NCBI RefSeq assembly: GCF_030816855.1 | Contig: NZ_JAUSYK010000001.1 | Span: forward strand, 2,480,001-2,544,000 | DNA from: Arthrobacter sp. B3I4 | GTDB lineage: Bacteria > Actinomycetota > Actinomycetes > Actinomycetales > Micrococcaceae | Direction of reading: 5' to 3' | DNA length: 64,000 nucleotides | Shown here: in pieces, positions 1 to 9,640 of the stretch | Layout: each line of letters starts with the position of its first letter | How positions within the stretch are numbered: position 1 is the stretch's first letter | Position numbers and translations under genes: made by a program | The notes under the pieces: generated by a model | What the model saw: only the letters and a program-made list of their open reading frames with translations | Database searches by the model: none | What the model was told of the DNA's origin: nothing

Positions 1-497
1 AGGGCGACCGCGATGAACTGGCCGCCGAAACCGCCACCGAACTGGGGATTGATGCCGTCGTGCCGTGGCAGGCGGAACGCTCGATCGTCCGGTGGAAGCC
101 GGAGCGCGCGGCCAAGGCGCACGCCAAGTGGCAGTCCGTGGTGACTGCAGCCGCGAAACAGGCGCGGCGCGCGTGGATCCCCGAGGTCCGGGCCGCCGTC
201 GACGGCGGGTCCCTCCGGGCGGCCGTGGCGGCCGCGGACCTGGCGGTGATCCTGCACGAGGACGCGGTGCGGCCGTTGCGGCAGGTGCTGGAAGCCTGGC
301 AGCGGGACGCCGGCGGCGGGGGGCCCCGTGAAGTGCTCCTGATTGTTGGACCGGAAGGCGGAATCAGCCCCCGCGAGGTCACCCGGCTGTGCGACGCCGG
401 CGCGGTCACCGCTCTGCTGGGCCACCATGTGCTCCGGTCATCGACGGCGGGGCCCGCTGCCACCGTCCTGGCCAGCGATATTCTGGGCCGCTGGTAG
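1..497 (+). CDS. rsmE: 16S rRNA m3U1498 methyltransferase RsmE, C-terminal part (5' end outside window)
   Basis: The reading frame is open from the first bases of the window, so the N-terminal part, including most of the PUA-like domain, is missing. What remains is the SPOUT-fold catalytic domain. The conserved features are GIDAVVPWQAERS followed by a W-K pair, the PLR stretch, the LLIVGPEGGISPREV SAM-binding loop and the C-terminal VLRSSTAGPAA knot segment. The family methylates N3 of U1498 in 16S rRNA on assembled 30S subunits. It ends 57 bp from the convergent GerMN lipoprotein gene. Identification is firm; only the start is unknown. Confidence 0.93.
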   Translation, partial: GDRDELAAETATELGIDAVVPWQAERSIVRWKPERAAKAHAKWQSVVTAAAKQARRAWIPEVRAAVDGGSLRAAVAAADLAVILHEDAVRPLRQVLEAWQRDAGGGGPREVLLIVGPEGGISPREVTRLCDAGAVTALLGHHVLRSSTAGPAATVLASDILGRW

Positions 498-554
498 GCC
501 CGCTTCAGTCGATGTTCGTCGCGGCCGCGGGCCGTGGCTCGGTGTTGACGGTGC

Positions 555-1451
555 CTACTTGACCGTGAACCCGCGGGTGTCGACGTACAGGTCCTGCACT
601 TTGCCTTCGGGGTCCAGCTGGGAAACCCGCACTTCGTAATTGCCGCGGCCGAGGTTCAGCGAGAAGTTGAACAGGCCGGGCTGGGCAGCGTCGGCACCAG
701 CAGTGACGTTGCCGGTCAGGTAGGGCGTCCGGGCGGCACCGTCCGCGCGAAGGATCTCCCAGCGCAGTTTCCCGCCCGGGACCGTGCTGCGGCCCGAGAT
801 CTTGACCGTTCCCTCGGTCAGGCCGGTGCCCTCCTGCGGATCGATGATCCACACGGGCGCCACCATCCCGGCGCTGCGCGAGGTCGGGGAGCCGAGCCGC
901 ACCCGGTTGAACGCGACGTAGTCGGTGTGGCCGTCCACGAGGATGACCACCTGGATCTGCTGCCCGGTATCAGTCAGGCCGGCACTGGCGCCGGCCGCGG
1001 TGGCGGTGTAGACCAGCTGCTGGATGGCGCGTTCGGCCATGTCCGCATCAACGTTGCTGTTGAAGGCGTCCGCGGAGACGTCCACGGTGATCACGTTCTT
1101 GCCGGAAATCGAAGTCGCCAGCTTCCTCGGGTTCTGCCAGGGGGTGAAGAAATCCGGGTCCAGCGGCTTTTCCGACATCATCACCCGCAGGGCCCGGGTA
1201 ATCGGATTGTCCTGTTCGTTCACGTCGCGGAACTCGCGGTAGAGGAAAACGTTGTTGTTGTTGCTGCGCCCGATCCAGTAGACGGGGGCTTTGTTGGCCG
1301 CCTGCGCGGACTCCAGCGGCGCGCTGGTGGTGGCCGTGCCTGCCGCCGGCCCCGGGACTGTCTGCGTCGGGGTGCCGGCGTCGGTGATCCCGGGCTGCGG
1401 TGTGGCGACGCAGCCGGAGAGCGCAATGGCCGCGGGCAGCACCATGAGCAA
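555..1451 (-). CDS. GerMN-domain lipoprotein with C-terminal Gmad2 Ig-like domain
   Basis: The predicted product has a lipobox (ALSGC), a Thr/Pro/Ala-rich linker, a GerMN-type domain (about residues 55-195: VYWIGRSNNN, then RALRVMMSE) and a C-terminal Ig-like Gmad2 domain (about 200-298) ending RGFTVK. It is probably an outer-face cell-envelope lipoprotein; the molecular role of GerMN domains in non-sporulating actinobacteria is not known. The start is uncertain. The first usable codon is a TTG at 1451. The frame stays open to about 1620 and codes an Arg-rich stretch that would make a normal signal-peptide n-region, but it has no ATG or GTG. A non-canonical or more distal start is therefore possible. 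Confidence 0.75.
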   Translation of the reverse strand: MLMVLPAAIALSGCVATPQPGITDAGTPTQTVPGPAAGTATTSAPLESAQAANKAPVYWIGRSNNNNVFLYREFRDVNEQDNPITRALRVMMSEKPLDPDFFTPWQNPRKLATSISGKNVITVDVSADAFNSNVDADMAERAIQQLVYTATAAGASAGLTDTGQQIQVVILVDGHTDYVAFNRVRLGSPTSRSAGMVAPVWIIDPQEGTGLTEGTVKISGRSTVPGGKLRWEILRADGAARTPYLTGNVTAGADAAQPGLFNFSLNLGRGNYEVRVSQLDPEGKVQDLYVDTRGFTVK

Positions 1452-1876
1452 CAGGCCGCGGCGGGTACGCCGGGCTGCTCTCCTGATTACTCTGCGGTGC
1501 GTGATTGCCGCTGTCCCTTCGCTGGCTCCGGTGTGACTGGTTTTTTGGCCCGCCCCGACCGGCGTCGACTGGGCGGACCGTGAGCGCGCGCGGGTGGCGG
1601 CGCACGGTCCAATCCAGCATTACACGAGGCGCTGCCGCTGCGGGCAGGGTTTGGCGGGCGCCGCCGAACTGCAACGGGAACGATATGAGGACGATATGAA
1701 GTTGATACCTAAGGCCGGATCCAACCAGCCGCCCGCGCGGGCGTGCGGCGCCGCTGGCGTAAGATAGAAGGAACCGCCGGAGCCCGGCGCGGACGGCCAA
1801 GGGCCGTCGGCGAAGCGTCCGCGGCGGGGCGACCATTTCCAAACTGGAGGGGACCAGAGGCCTACGGGCCAACACC
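1452..1876. other. 425-bp gap: phoH promoter and structured 5' leader
   Basis: No gene was found beyond the possible upstream extension of the GerMN reading frame (to about 1620). A -10-like TAAGAT lies at 1760-1765. The predicted leader behind it holds two mutually exclusive stems: CGCGGAC (1788-1794) with GTCCGCG (1817-1823), and GACGGCC (1792-1798) with GGCCGTC (1802-1808). The phoH ribosome-binding site (ACTGGAGGGG) lies just before the start codon region. Confidence 0.4.
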
Positions 1877-2965
1877 ATGACTGAAGCAGCGAACAGCAAG
1901 GCCCGGCTCGGCACGGGCGAGCGCACCGCAGGGGAATTCCCGCACTCCCTCCCAGGTTTGCGGACGGAGGTGGTTCTCTTCGACAACACCGACCAGATGG
2001 TGCAGTCGCTGGGCAGTCACGACGAAGCATTGCGCTTCATCGAAAGCCAGTTCCCGGGCGTCGACTTCCATGCCCGCGGCAACGAGCTCTCGATCAGCGG
2101 TCCGGCCGCCGACGTGCCACGGATCATGCGCCTGCTCAACGAGGTGCGCGGCCTGGTGGCCCGCGGGACGGTCATCACCCCTGCAGTGCTGCAGCAGCTC
2201 GTGTCGATGCTTCGCAGCCAGTCGCTGCAGAGCCCGGTGGACGTGCTTACCCTCAACATTCTTTCCAGCCGCGGCAAGACCATCCGGCCCAAGACCCTGA
2301 ACCAGAAGAACTATGTGGACGCCATTGACGCGAACACGGTGATCTTCGGAATCGGCCCCGCCGGCACCGGCAAGACCTACCTCGCCATGGCCAAGGCTGT
2401 TCAGGCCCTGCAGCAAAAGGAAGTCAACCGCATCATCCTGACCCGGCCCGCGGTCGAGGCGGGGGAGCGGCTCGGATTCCTGCCCGGCACCCTCAGCGAC
2501 AAGATCGACCCGTACCTCCGGCCGTTGTACGACGCGCTGCACGACATGATGGACCCGGAGTCCATTCCCCGGCTGATGGCTGCCGGCACCATTGAAGTGG
2601 CGCCGCTGGCGTATATGCGAGGCCGCACACTTAACGATGCCTTCATCATCCTTGACGAGGCGCAGAACACCACGCCGGAGCAGATGAAGATGTTCCTGAC
2701 CCGGCTCGGCTTCGGCTCCAAAATGGTCGTCACCGGTGACGTCACCCAGGTGGACCTGCCGTTCGGCACCCGCTCCGGGCTGCGGATCGTGGAGGACATC
2801 CTGCAGGGCATCGAGGACGTGCACTTCTCGGTGCTGGATTCCTCCGACGTCGTCCGGCACCGGCTGGTCGGCGACATCGTGAACGCCTACAGCGTCTGGG
2901 ACGAGACCCAAAGGAAACGGGTCAAGCACTCCGTCGCCCGGGAGAACCGCGGGGAGCGGGCATGA
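1877..2965 (+). CDS. phoH: PhoH family P-loop ATPase
   Basis: This is a 362-residue PhoH/YbeZ-type ATPase. The Walker A motif GPAGTGKT is at residues 160-167, the Walker B segment FIILDEAQN has Asp260-Glu261, and the TGDVTQVDLP sensor region follows. A small N-terminal nucleic-acid-binding region comes before the ATPase core. The family is thought to work with YbeY in RNA metabolism, and the stop codon overlaps the ybeY start (ATGA at 2962-2965). An SD-like GGAGGGG precedes the ATG. It heads the phoH-ybeY-corC-era operon. The name reflects family history; phosphate control is not shown by this sequence. Confidence 0.93.
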   Translation: MTEAANSKARLGTGERTAGEFPHSLPGLRTEVVLFDNTDQMVQSLGSHDEALRFIESQFPGVDFHARGNELSISGPAADVPRIMRLLNEVRGLVARGTVITPAVLQQLVSMLRSQSLQSPVDVLTLNILSSRGKTIRPKTLNQKNYVDAIDANTVIFGIGPAGTGKTYLAMAKAVQALQQKEVNRIILTRPAVEAGERLGFLPGTLSDKIDPYLRPLYDALHDMMDPESIPRLMAAGTIEVAPLAYMRGRTLNDAFIILDEAQNTTPEQMKMFLTRLGFGSKMVVTGDVTQVDLPFGTRSGLRIVEDILQGIEDVHFSVLDSSDVVRHRLVGDIVNAYSVWDETQRKRVKHSVARENRGERA

Positions 2966-3435
2966 GCATCGAGATCAACAACGAGTCCGGCGTCGCCGTC
3001 GACGAAGCGGAACTGGTAGCGCTGGCCCGGTACGTTTTCGAACGGCTCTTCATCCACCCGCAAGCCGAGCTGTCTATCCTGCTGGTGGATGAACCGGCGA
3101 TGGAAAAACTGCACATCGAGCTGATGGACGAACCCGGCTCAACCGACGTGCTCTCCGTGCCGATGGATGAGCTCACCCCCGGCACACCGGATAAGCCGAC
3201 ACCGCAGGGCATGCTGGGCGACATCGCAATCTGCCCTCAGGTAGCCGAGCTGCAGGCCGCAAACGCCGGCCACTCCACCCAGGACGAGATGCTGTTGCTC
3301 GCCACCCACGGCATCCTGCACCTGCTGGGCTTTGACCACGCGGAGCCGGAGGAAAAGGAAGAGATGTTCGGCCTGCAGCGCGAACTGCTCTCCGGTTTCA
3401 CCGGCAAGGACGCCCCGGCAGAGACGATTCAGTGA
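2962..3435 (+). CDS. ybeY: Endoribonuclease YbeY (rRNA maturation factor)
   Basis: The protein has 157 residues, the usual length. The zinc-binding signature HGILHLLGFDH gives ligands His116, His120 and His126. The DVLSVPMDE and GDIAIC segments before it are also family hallmarks. YbeY is a metal-dependent RNase in 16S rRNA 3'-end processing and ribosome quality control. It is translationally coupled on both sides: its ATG overlaps the phoH stop, and its TGA overlaps the GTG of the next gene. The acidic tail (EPEEKEEMFG) is typical. Confidence 0.95.
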   Translation: MSIEINNESGVAVDEAELVALARYVFERLFIHPQAELSILLVDEPAMEKLHIELMDEPGSTDVLSVPMDELTPGTPDKPTPQGMLGDIAICPQVAELQAANAGHSTQDEMLLLATHGILHLLGFDHAEPEEKEEMFGLQRELLSGFTGKDAPAETIQ

Positions 3436-4763
3436 CCCCACTGATCCTGGCCGGCATGGCGCTGGTCTTCCTCAGTTTTGCCGCCGTGCTCACCGCGGCG
3501 GAGGCAGCCTTCAACTACCTGCCCAGGCACGACGCCGAACAGGCGGTGCTGCACAGCCGCGGCACCGCAATCAAACGGATCCTGGCCCAGCCCGTGGCGC
3601 ACATGCGGGCGTTGCGGTTCTGGCGGATCTGGTTCGAGATGGCGTCGGCGGTGGCGGTGACGGTGCTGCTGCACAGCCTGCTTGACAACGTCTGGCTCGC
3701 CGGACTGGCAGCCACCGGCATCATGGCCATCATCGGCTTCGTTCTGGTAGGGGTCTCACCCCGCCAGCTCGGCCGGGTACACGCCGCCGGGATGGTCCGC
3801 TTCTCCGCGCCGCTGATCCGCCTGCTGTGCCGCGTGCTAGGGCCTATTCCGGGCTGGCTGGTCACCCTCGGCAGCGCCGTGGCGCCCGGGGCCCCCGCCG
3901 ACAACGAGGCTTTCTTCAGCGAGGAGGAGTTCCGCGAACTCGTCGAGCGCGCCAGCGAGTCCGACGTGATTGAAGACAACGAAGCCGAGCTGATCCAGTC
4001 CGTCTTCGACTTCGGTGACACCCTGGTGCGCGCCGTCATGGTTCCCCGCACCGACATTTTGTCCATCGACTCCGGCTCCAGCCTGCACCGGGCCATGTCG
4101 CTCTTCCTGCGTTCGGGCTACTCACGGATCCCCGTGATCGGCGAGAACACGGACCAGATCCTGGGAATCGTGTACCTCAAGGACGTCGCCGCGGTGATCC
4201 ACAACCTGGCCCCAGGGGATGAACCGCCGCTCGTGGATGAGCTCGCCCGCGAGGTGCGCTACGTGCCGGACTCCAAGCCCGTGAGCGAACTGCTCCGGGA
4301 ACTGCAAAAGGAGTCCACGCACGTGGCCATCGTGATCGACGAGTACGGCGGAACCGCCGGGCTGGTCACGCTCGAGGACCTCATCGAGGAGATCGTCGGC
4401 GAAATCGTGGACGAGTACGACACCGAGGCCGCCGAAGCCGTGGAACTGGGCGATGGCAGCTACCGGGTCAGCGCCAAGATGAGCATCGACGATCTCGGCG
4501 AGCTCTTCGACCTGGAACTGGACGACGAAGAGGTGGACACCGTGGGCGGGCTGCTCGCCAAGGCGCTCGGCCGGGTGCCGATCGTCGGGAGCACCGTCGC
4601 CGTCGACGGTGTCAGCCTCCGCGCCGACCGGCTGGAGGGCCGCCGGAACCGCGTCAGCCACATCATTGCGGCCGCTGTTCCAAAGGAAGAAACTGACCTT
4701 GGCGAGCTTCTCGACCAGGCCGAAACAACGCAACAGGGAGTTCCACGTGAGCAAGCAGAATAA
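3432..4763 (+). CDS. CorC/HlyC-family membrane protein (DUF21-CBS-CBS-CorC_HlyC)
   Basis: 443 residues. Several N-terminal hydrophobic segments (about residues 1-145) form a DUF21 transmembrane module. The acidic [11 protein letters not shown] region and then a CBS pair (about 200-330, with MVPRTDI near 203) follow, and a C-terminal CorC_HlyC transporter-associated domain completes it. Members are linked to Mg/Co efflux and tolerance; the label haemolysin is historical. The GTG at 3432 overlaps the ybeY stop by four bases, and the end overlaps the era start by 17 bp. The gene order ybeY-corC-era is standard in actinobacteria. Confidence 0.9.
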   Translation: MTPLILAGMALVFLSFAAVLTAAEAAFNYLPRHDAEQAVLHSRGTAIKRILAQPVAHMRALRFWRIWFEMASAVAVTVLLHSLLDNVWLAGLAATGIMAIIGFVLVGVSPRQLGRVHAAGMVRFSAPLIRLLCRVLGPIPGWLVTLGSAVAPGAPADNEAFFSEEEFRELVERASESDVIEDNEAELIQSVFDFGDTLVRAVMVPRTDILSIDSGSSLHRAMSLFLRSGYSRIPVIGENTDQILGIVYLKDVAAVIHNLAPGDEPPLVDELAREVRYVPDSKPVSELLRELQKESTHVAIVIDEYGGTAGLVTLEDLIEEIVGEIVDEYDTEAAEAVELGDGSYRVSAKMSIDDLGELFDLELDDEEVDTVGGLLAKALGRVPIVGSTVAVDGVSLRADRLEGRRNRVSHIIAAAVPKEETDLGELLDQAETTQQGVPREQAE

Positions 4764-5706
4764 GTCCGACGGCGAGGCCCCCTTCGGCGGCTACCACGCG
4801 GGGTTCGCGGTGCTGGTGGGACGGCCGAACGCGGGCAAATCCACCCTCACTAACGCCCTGGTCGGCCAGAAGGTCGCCATCACCTCCGCCAAGCCGCAGA
4901 CCACGCGGCACACCATCCGCGGCATCGTGCACCGCGACGACGCGCAGCTGATCCTGGTCGACACGCCCGGCCTGCACCGGCCCCGGACGCTGCTGGGCAA
5001 GCGCCTCAACGAGCTGGTTGCCGACACCCTCGCCGAGGTCGACGCCATCGGCTTCTGCCTGCCCGCCAACGAGAAGATCGGCCCCGGGGACAAATTCATC
5101 GCCGCCCAGCTGGCAGCCATCGGGAACAAGCCCGTGATCGCGCTCGTCACGAAGGCGGACACGGTGGACCGGCAGGCCCTCACCGAGCAGTTGCTCGCCG
5201 TCGCCGCCCTGGGCCGCGACGTGCTGGGCGAGGACGGCTGGAAGGACATCGTCCCGGTCTCCGCCACCGACGGCTTCCAGGTCGGGACGGTCGCTGACGT
5301 GCTGATCAGCCACCTGCCGCCGTCGCCGCCGCTGTACCCGGACGGCCACCTGACGGACGAGCCGGAAGCGGTGATGATCGCCGAACTCATCCGGGAGGCT
5401 GCCCTGGAGGGCGTCCGGGACGAACTGCCGCACTCCCTGGCCGTGGTGGTCGACGAGATCGTCCCGCGTGAAGGCCGCCCGGAAGACCGTCCGTTCCTGG
5501 ACGTCCGGGTCAACCTGTACGTGGAGCGGCCCTCGCAGAAGGCCATCATCATCGGCAAGGGCGGGGCACGGCTCCGCGAAGTCGGCACGACGGCGCGCAA
5601 GGCCATCGAGGCGCTCCTCGGCGCCCGCATCTACCTGGATCTGCACGTCAAGGTCGCCAAGGACTGGCAGCGGGACCCGAAGCAGCTGGTGAAGCTGGGC
5701 TTCTAG
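4747..5706 (+). CDS. era: GTPase Era
   Basis: 319 residues from the GTG at 4747; CAGGGAG lies in front at good spacing. The frame is open further upstream, but that part is antisense-free overlap with the preceding gene. G1 is GRPNAGKST (residues 25-33), G3 is DTPGLH and G4 is TKAD (a TKxD variant of NKxD). The C-terminal KH domain has IIIGKGGARLREVG near residue 270. Era binds the 3' end of 16S rRNA and helps 30S assembly, which fits its linkage with ybeY and phoH. Confidence 0.95.
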   Translation: MSKQNKSDGEAPFGGYHAGFAVLVGRPNAGKSTLTNALVGQKVAITSAKPQTTRHTIRGIVHRDDAQLILVDTPGLHRPRTLLGKRLNELVADTLAEVDAIGFCLPANEKIGPGDKFIAAQLAAIGNKPVIALVTKADTVDRQALTEQLLAVAALGRDVLGEDGWKDIVPVSATDGFQVGTVADVLISHLPPSPPLYPDGHLTDEPEAVMIAELIREAALEGVRDELPHSLAVVVDEIVPREGRPEDRPFLDVRVNLYVERPSQKAIIIGKGGARLREVGTTARKAIEALLGARIYLDLHVKVAKDWQRDPKQLVKLGF

Positions 5707-5747
5707 GCCCGCGGCACGTCCAACGGGGTTTTCCCAGTTTCGGGCAC

Positions 5748-5753
5748 TAAAAT
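5748..5753 (+). promoter_or_regulatory. Putative -10 element of the LCP gene
   Basis: TAAAAT lies 35 bp before the GTG start of the LCP protein gene. No convincing -35 box is visible. Confidence 0.35.
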
Positions 5754-5788
5754 GGGGCGACTCCCGCCCGTAAAGGAAGGCACCACCC

Positions 5789-7378
5789 GTGGTTCGACCC
5801 CGTGACAACCGTGCAGACGGAACCGGCCCCCCGGTTCGGTCAGGCGCCGCTGCCCGGCACACGGAAGACGCTTCCGTCGGCCCCGCCCGCCATCTGGGCA
5901 CCCAGCACCGTACCCCCGGATGGCTCCGGGCGACGACGATCATCATCTCGGTGCTGCTGGTCGGCGTGATCGCCTTCGGCGCCTACTGGCTCATCCGGCT
6001 GCAGGGGAACCTCTCCAAGCAGGCGCTCGGCGCGGGCAACAGCCGCACCGACGGCGCGCTCGATGAAGCCAGGGACCGGATGCAGATCCTGATCCTCGGC
6101 TCAGACACCCGTGACGGCAAGAACTCCCAGTACGGCGGCGCCGGGGACTCCACCGGCTACGGACACTCTGACGTGATGATGCTGATGGACATCTCGGCGG
6201 ACAACAAACGCGTCAACGTCATCAGCTTCCCGCGTGACCTGCTCGTGGACATTCCGAAGTGCGTGGACCAGGAGACGAAAAAGGAATTCCCGGCCCAAAA
6301 GAACGTCATGATCAACGCCGCTATGTCCGAGGCCGGGATCGGCTGTGCCGTGGACACCGTCAACAAGCTGACGGGACTTGAGATCGACCACTTCATGATG
6401 GCGGACTTCAATTCGGTGAAGGAGCTTTCCAATACGGTGGGCGGCGTCGACGTCTGCGTCAGCGACGCCGTTTACGACCCGGACTCCGGGTTGCGCCTGC
6501 CCAAGGGCACGTCCAAGGTCCAGGGCGAGCAGGCCCTCTCTTACGTCCGCACGCGTCATGCCTTCGGCGACGGCAGCGACCTCGGCCGGATCAAGGCGCA
6601 GCAGGGTTTCCTGTCCTCGCTGGTCCGCAAGATCAAGGATGACGGCACGCTCAGCAACCCCGCCAAGATGCTCGGTATCGCTGACGCGATCACACGGAAC
6701 CTCACCGTCGACGAAGCCCTGGCCTCCGTCCCGACGCTGCTGACGGTCGGCAACCGGCTCAAGAGCATCGACGTCGGGAAAGTCGCCTTCGTCGCTGCCC
6801 CCACCGAACCTGCCGTCTCCGACTCCAACCGGCTGCAGCTGGCTGAACCGGCTGCCTCGCAGCTTTTCGCGGCCCTGCGCAAGGACGTCGACCTGACCGA
6901 CCCCGCCGCAACCACTGCCGCCCCCACCGACAGCGCCTCCGCCGGCGCCTCCGCCAGTCCCGAGCCGACGGACAGCGCCTCCGCGGCGGCGACGGCGTAT
7001 AACAAGGCGCTGCAGCCGGTCACCGTCGCGAACGGCTCCGGGGACGCGGCGAAGGCCAAGCAGGCCGTCGCGGCCCTCACCGCTGCCGGCTTCACGCAGA
7101 CCGGGCAGCTGAGCGCCAGGGCTGTGGCAGCGTCGGCCGTGTACTACGGGACCGGCTTCGCGGACGTGGCCGCTGACGTCGCAGCGCTGCTGGGGATCCC
7201 CGCCAGCAAGGTGCTCCCCGCGGCGGGGGTATCCGGCGTCCAGGCCTACCTCGGCAGCGATTACACCGCCGGGGCCCCGCAACCTGACGCTTCGCCGGCG
7301 CTCCCGCCGGACATCGTCAACCAGACTGCCGGCGACACGGTCTGCCAGCAGGCGAACCCGGCACTCATCACGCGCTAG
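5789..7378 (+). CDS. LytR-CpsA-Psr (LCP) family cell-wall polymer ligase with LytR_C domain
   Basis: 529 residues with GTG start and AAAGGAAGG ribosome-binding site. A cytoplasmic N-terminus is followed by one membrane segment (about 48-68). The extracellular LCP domain starts at ILGSDTRDG (Ser105) and contains SFPRDLLVDIP and a late VRTRHAFGDGSDLGRIKAQQ block, whose Arg and Asp residues bind the polyprenyl pyrophosphate substrate. An Ala/Ser/Thr-rich linker (about 370-400) leads to a C-terminal LytR_C domain. LCP enzymes attach glycopolymers such as teichoic acid or arabinogalactan-like polymers to peptidoglycan. The polymer used here cannot be told from sequence. Confidence 0.92.
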   Translation: MVRPRDNRADGTGPPVRSGAAARHTEDASVGPARHLGTQHRTPGWLRATTIIISVLLVGVIAFGAYWLIRLQGNLSKQALGAGNSRTDGALDEARDRMQILILGSDTRDGKNSQYGGAGDSTGYGHSDVMMLMDISADNKRVNVISFPRDLLVDIPKCVDQETKKEFPAQKNVMINAAMSEAGIGCAVDTVNKLTGLEIDHFMMADFNSVKELSNTVGGVDVCVSDAVYDPDSGLRLPKGTSKVQGEQALSYVRTRHAFGDGSDLGRIKAQQGFLSSLVRKIKDDGTLSNPAKMLGIADAITRNLTVDEALASVPTLLTVGNRLKSIDVGKVAFVAAPTEPAVSDSNRLQLAEPAASQLFAALRKDVDLTDPAATTAAPTDSASAGASASPEPTDSASAAATAYNKALQPVTVANGSGDAAKAKQAVAALTAAGFTQTGQLSARAVAASAVYYGTGFADVAADVAALLGIPASKVLPAAGVSGVQAYLGSDYTAGAPQPDASPALPPDIVNQTAGDTVCQQANPALITR

Positions 7379-7440
7379 GACGCACAAGCGCAGGTAACGG
7401 CAGGTAAGCGCAGGCGACGCGTACTGCCGGGCAAGGACAA

Positions 7441-7478
7441 AAGGCCGGGGCCGGGTGAAGTCACCCGGCCCCGGCCTT
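7441..7478. terminator. Strong bidirectional terminator
   Basis: A perfect 18-bp stem (AAGGCCGGGGCCGGGTGA and its complement) with a 2-nt loop has A-rich sequence before and T-rich sequence after. It lies between the convergent LCP and M13 peptidase genes. Confidence 0.88.
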
Positions 7479-7572
7479 TCGGTTTCCGGCCCGCCCTACG
7501 CTTCCGTCCGGTCCTTCTCCTCCGCCTGAACTCTTCCGCCTGTATTCTTCCGCCTGAACTAGGCGGCCGCCG

Positions 7573-9525
7573 TTACCAGATGCTGACGCGCTCCTCGGGA
7601 GACAGCCACATGCCGTCCTGCTCCGCGGTGCCGAACGCGGCATGGAACGCGTCCAGGTTCCGGGCGATCTCGTTGGTGCGGAACTCATTGGGGGAGTGCG
7701 GGTCCGTCGCGAGCCGCCGGACGGATTCCTCGCCGCGGATCACCTGCCGCCAGATTGCCGCCCAGGACGCGAAGAAGCGCTGGGCGCCGGTGAGGCCGTC
7801 CAGGACCGGGGGCTCGTTTCCGTCCAGGCTGATCAGGTACGCCTTGTACGCAATCGTCAGGCCGCCGAGGTCGCCGATGTTCTCGCCCAGGGTCAGCTTG
7901 CCGTTGACGTGCTGGCCCGCAGCTTCGGCGGGGGAGAGGGCGTCGAACTGCGCCACCAACTTTGAGGTCAGCGCCTCGAACGCGGTCCGGTCCGCTTCGG
8001 TCCACCAGTTCCGGAGCAGGCCGCTGCCGTCGTACTGGGAACCCTGGTCATCGAAGCCGTGGCCGATCTCGTGGCCGATCACGGCACCGATGCCGCCGTA
8101 GTTCACAGCGTCGTCGGCGTCGGCCGTGAAGAACGGCGGCTGCAGGATGGCCGCCGGAAACACGATCTCATTGAGCAGCGGGTGGTAGTAGGCGTTCACC
8201 GTCTGCGGCGTCATGAGCCACTTCTCACGGTCCACCGGCTTGCCCACCTCGTCCAGGTGGCGGTCGACGTCGGCGTTGTGGGCGCGCTCCACATTGCCCA
8301 GCAGGTCCGACTCGTCGATCACCACGGCCGAGTAGTCGATCCACTTGTCCGGGTAGCCGATCTTGGGCCGGAAAGAGTCCAGCTTCTTCAGCGCTTCCCG
8401 CTTTGTCTCTTCGCCCATCCAGGCCAGCCCGGTGATGGACTCCCGGTACGCCTCCGTCAGGTTGCCCACCAGGGTCCGCATGTCCTCTTTATGGCTCTCC
8501 GGGAAGTGCCGGGCGACGTAAATCTGCCCGACCGCCTCGCCGAGCGCGGCCTCGACGACGGCGACGCCGCGCTTCCAGCGGTCACGGTTGCGCGGGGTGC
8601 CGCTCAGAGTGGTGCCGTAGAAGGCGAAGCTGGCGTCCACGAAGGCGGCAGACAGGTACGGCGCGGCCGCGCTGATCACCCGCGTGGCAAGCCATTCCTG
8701 CCACGCGGCCAGCGGGACTGTTTCGAGCAGGGCGGCGGCGCCGGTGAAGAAGTCCGGGGTGCTGACCACCAGCTCGGCACGCTTGTCCGGGTCGATCGCG
8801 GCGGCGTCGAACCAAGCCGGCAGCAGCGGGAACAGCCGGGCCGCTTCGTCGGCGGACTTCAGGTTGTAGGTCTTCTGCGGGTTGCGCAGCGTGACCTTGT
8901 CCCAGTGGTGGGAGGCCAGCGATGTCTCCAGTTCCACCACGCGGCCGGCTGCGGCCCCGGCGTCGGCGAGCCCGGCAAGGTCGAACAGGGTACGGACGTG
9001 GTCCCGGTAAGCCGCGACCATGGGCGCGAACTTCTCTTCCCGGTAGTAAGACTCATCCGGCAGCCCCAAACCGCCCTGGCCGGTGTAGAGCAGGATGCGG
9101 TCCGGGTTGCCCGCGTCCGGTGCCGGGTAGATGGAAAACAGTCCGGAGACGTCGGCGCGGAACAGCCGCCCGGCCAGCTCGACCAGTTCGGCAGCGGAAC
9201 CGGTGGCGAATACCTCGGCCAGCCGGGACCGGATCGGCTCGGCGCCCTTGGCTTCCACCGCGGCTTTGTCCATGAAGCTGTTGTACAGGTCGCCGATTTT
9301 GCGCTCGATGCCGGTCGCCGCCTCACCGCGGCCGGCGGCCTCGAGGATGATCTCCTGGACCGCCAACTCGGAAGCGTCGCGCAGTGCCGTGAAGGTACCC
9401 TCGAGCGGCCTGTCATCAGGGATGGCGGTGGTCTTCAGCCAGCCGCCGTTGAAGTGCCGGTACAGGTCATCCTGCGGTCGGACGGCGTCGTCGATGGTGG
9501 ACTGGTCGATCCCGGAAAGCGGCAC
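7573..9525 (-). CDS. M13 family metallopeptidase (neprilysin/PepO-like)
   Basis: About 650 residues. The zinc motif HEIGH is at His485-Glu486-His489 within VIGHEIGHGFDDQG. The third ligand region is GENIGDLGG, and NAYYHPLLNEIVFPAAILQ is the M13 substrate-binding block. There is no signal peptide, as is usual for cytoplasmic PepO-type endopeptidases. The start chosen is the GTG at 9525 (protein begins MPLSGIDQS), because GAAGGAG lies 6 nt upstream. A GTG at 9564 would add 13 residues without a ribosome-binding site. The likely role is degradation of oligopeptides of up to a few kDa. Confidence 0.9.
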   Translation of the reverse strand: MPLSGIDQSTIDDAVRPQDDLYRHFNGGWLKTTAIPDDRPLEGTFTALRDASELAVQEIILEAAGRGEAATGIERKIGDLYNSFMDKAAVEAKGAEPIRSRLAEVFATGSAAELVELAGRLFRADVSGLFSIYPAPDAGNPDRILLYTGQGGLGLPDESYYREEKFAPMVAAYRDHVRTLFDLAGLADAGAAAGRVVELETSLASHHWDKVTLRNPQKTYNLKSADEAARLFPLLPAWFDAAAIDPDKRAELVVSTPDFFTGAAALLETVPLAAWQEWLATRVISAAAPYLSAAFVDASFAFYGTTLSGTPRNRDRWKRGVAVVEAALGEAVGQIYVARHFPESHKEDMRTLVGNLTEAYRESITGLAWMGEETKREALKKLDSFRPKIGYPDKWIDYSAVVIDESDLLGNVERAHNADVDRHLDEVGKPVDREKWLMTPQTVNAYYHPLLNEIVFPAAILQPPFFTADADDAVNYGGIGAVIGHEIGHGFDDQGSQYDGSGLLRNWWTEADRTAFEALTSKLVAQFDALSPAEAAGQHVNGKLTLGENIGDLGGLTIAYKAYLISLDGNEPPVLDGLTGAQRFFASWAAIWRQVIRGEESVRRLATDPHSPNEFRTNEIARNLDAFHAAFGTAEQDGMWLSPEERVSIW

Positions 9526-9628
9526 TGCTGCTCCTTCGAAGGTGCGCTGTATCCGGCCTGGCACCGGTACAGCGTCTGCATGGTGGACGTTGTCAGAGGT
9601 ATGGCTCCTTCATCTTACGCACCCGTGT

Positions 9629-9634
9629 TACTGT
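9629..9634 (+). promoter_or_regulatory. Putative -10 box giving a leaderless leuL transcript
   Basis: TACTGT is followed by exactly 6 nt and then the GTG of the leader peptide. The same geometry recurs at other genes in this window. Confidence 0.45.
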
Positions 9635-9640
9635 GAAAAT

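Noticed and set aside
7387..7415. Short direct repeats (CAGGTAA, GCGCAGG) after the LCP gene.
   Set aside because: Only two copies each and no spacer pattern; not a CRISPR or meaningful repeat.
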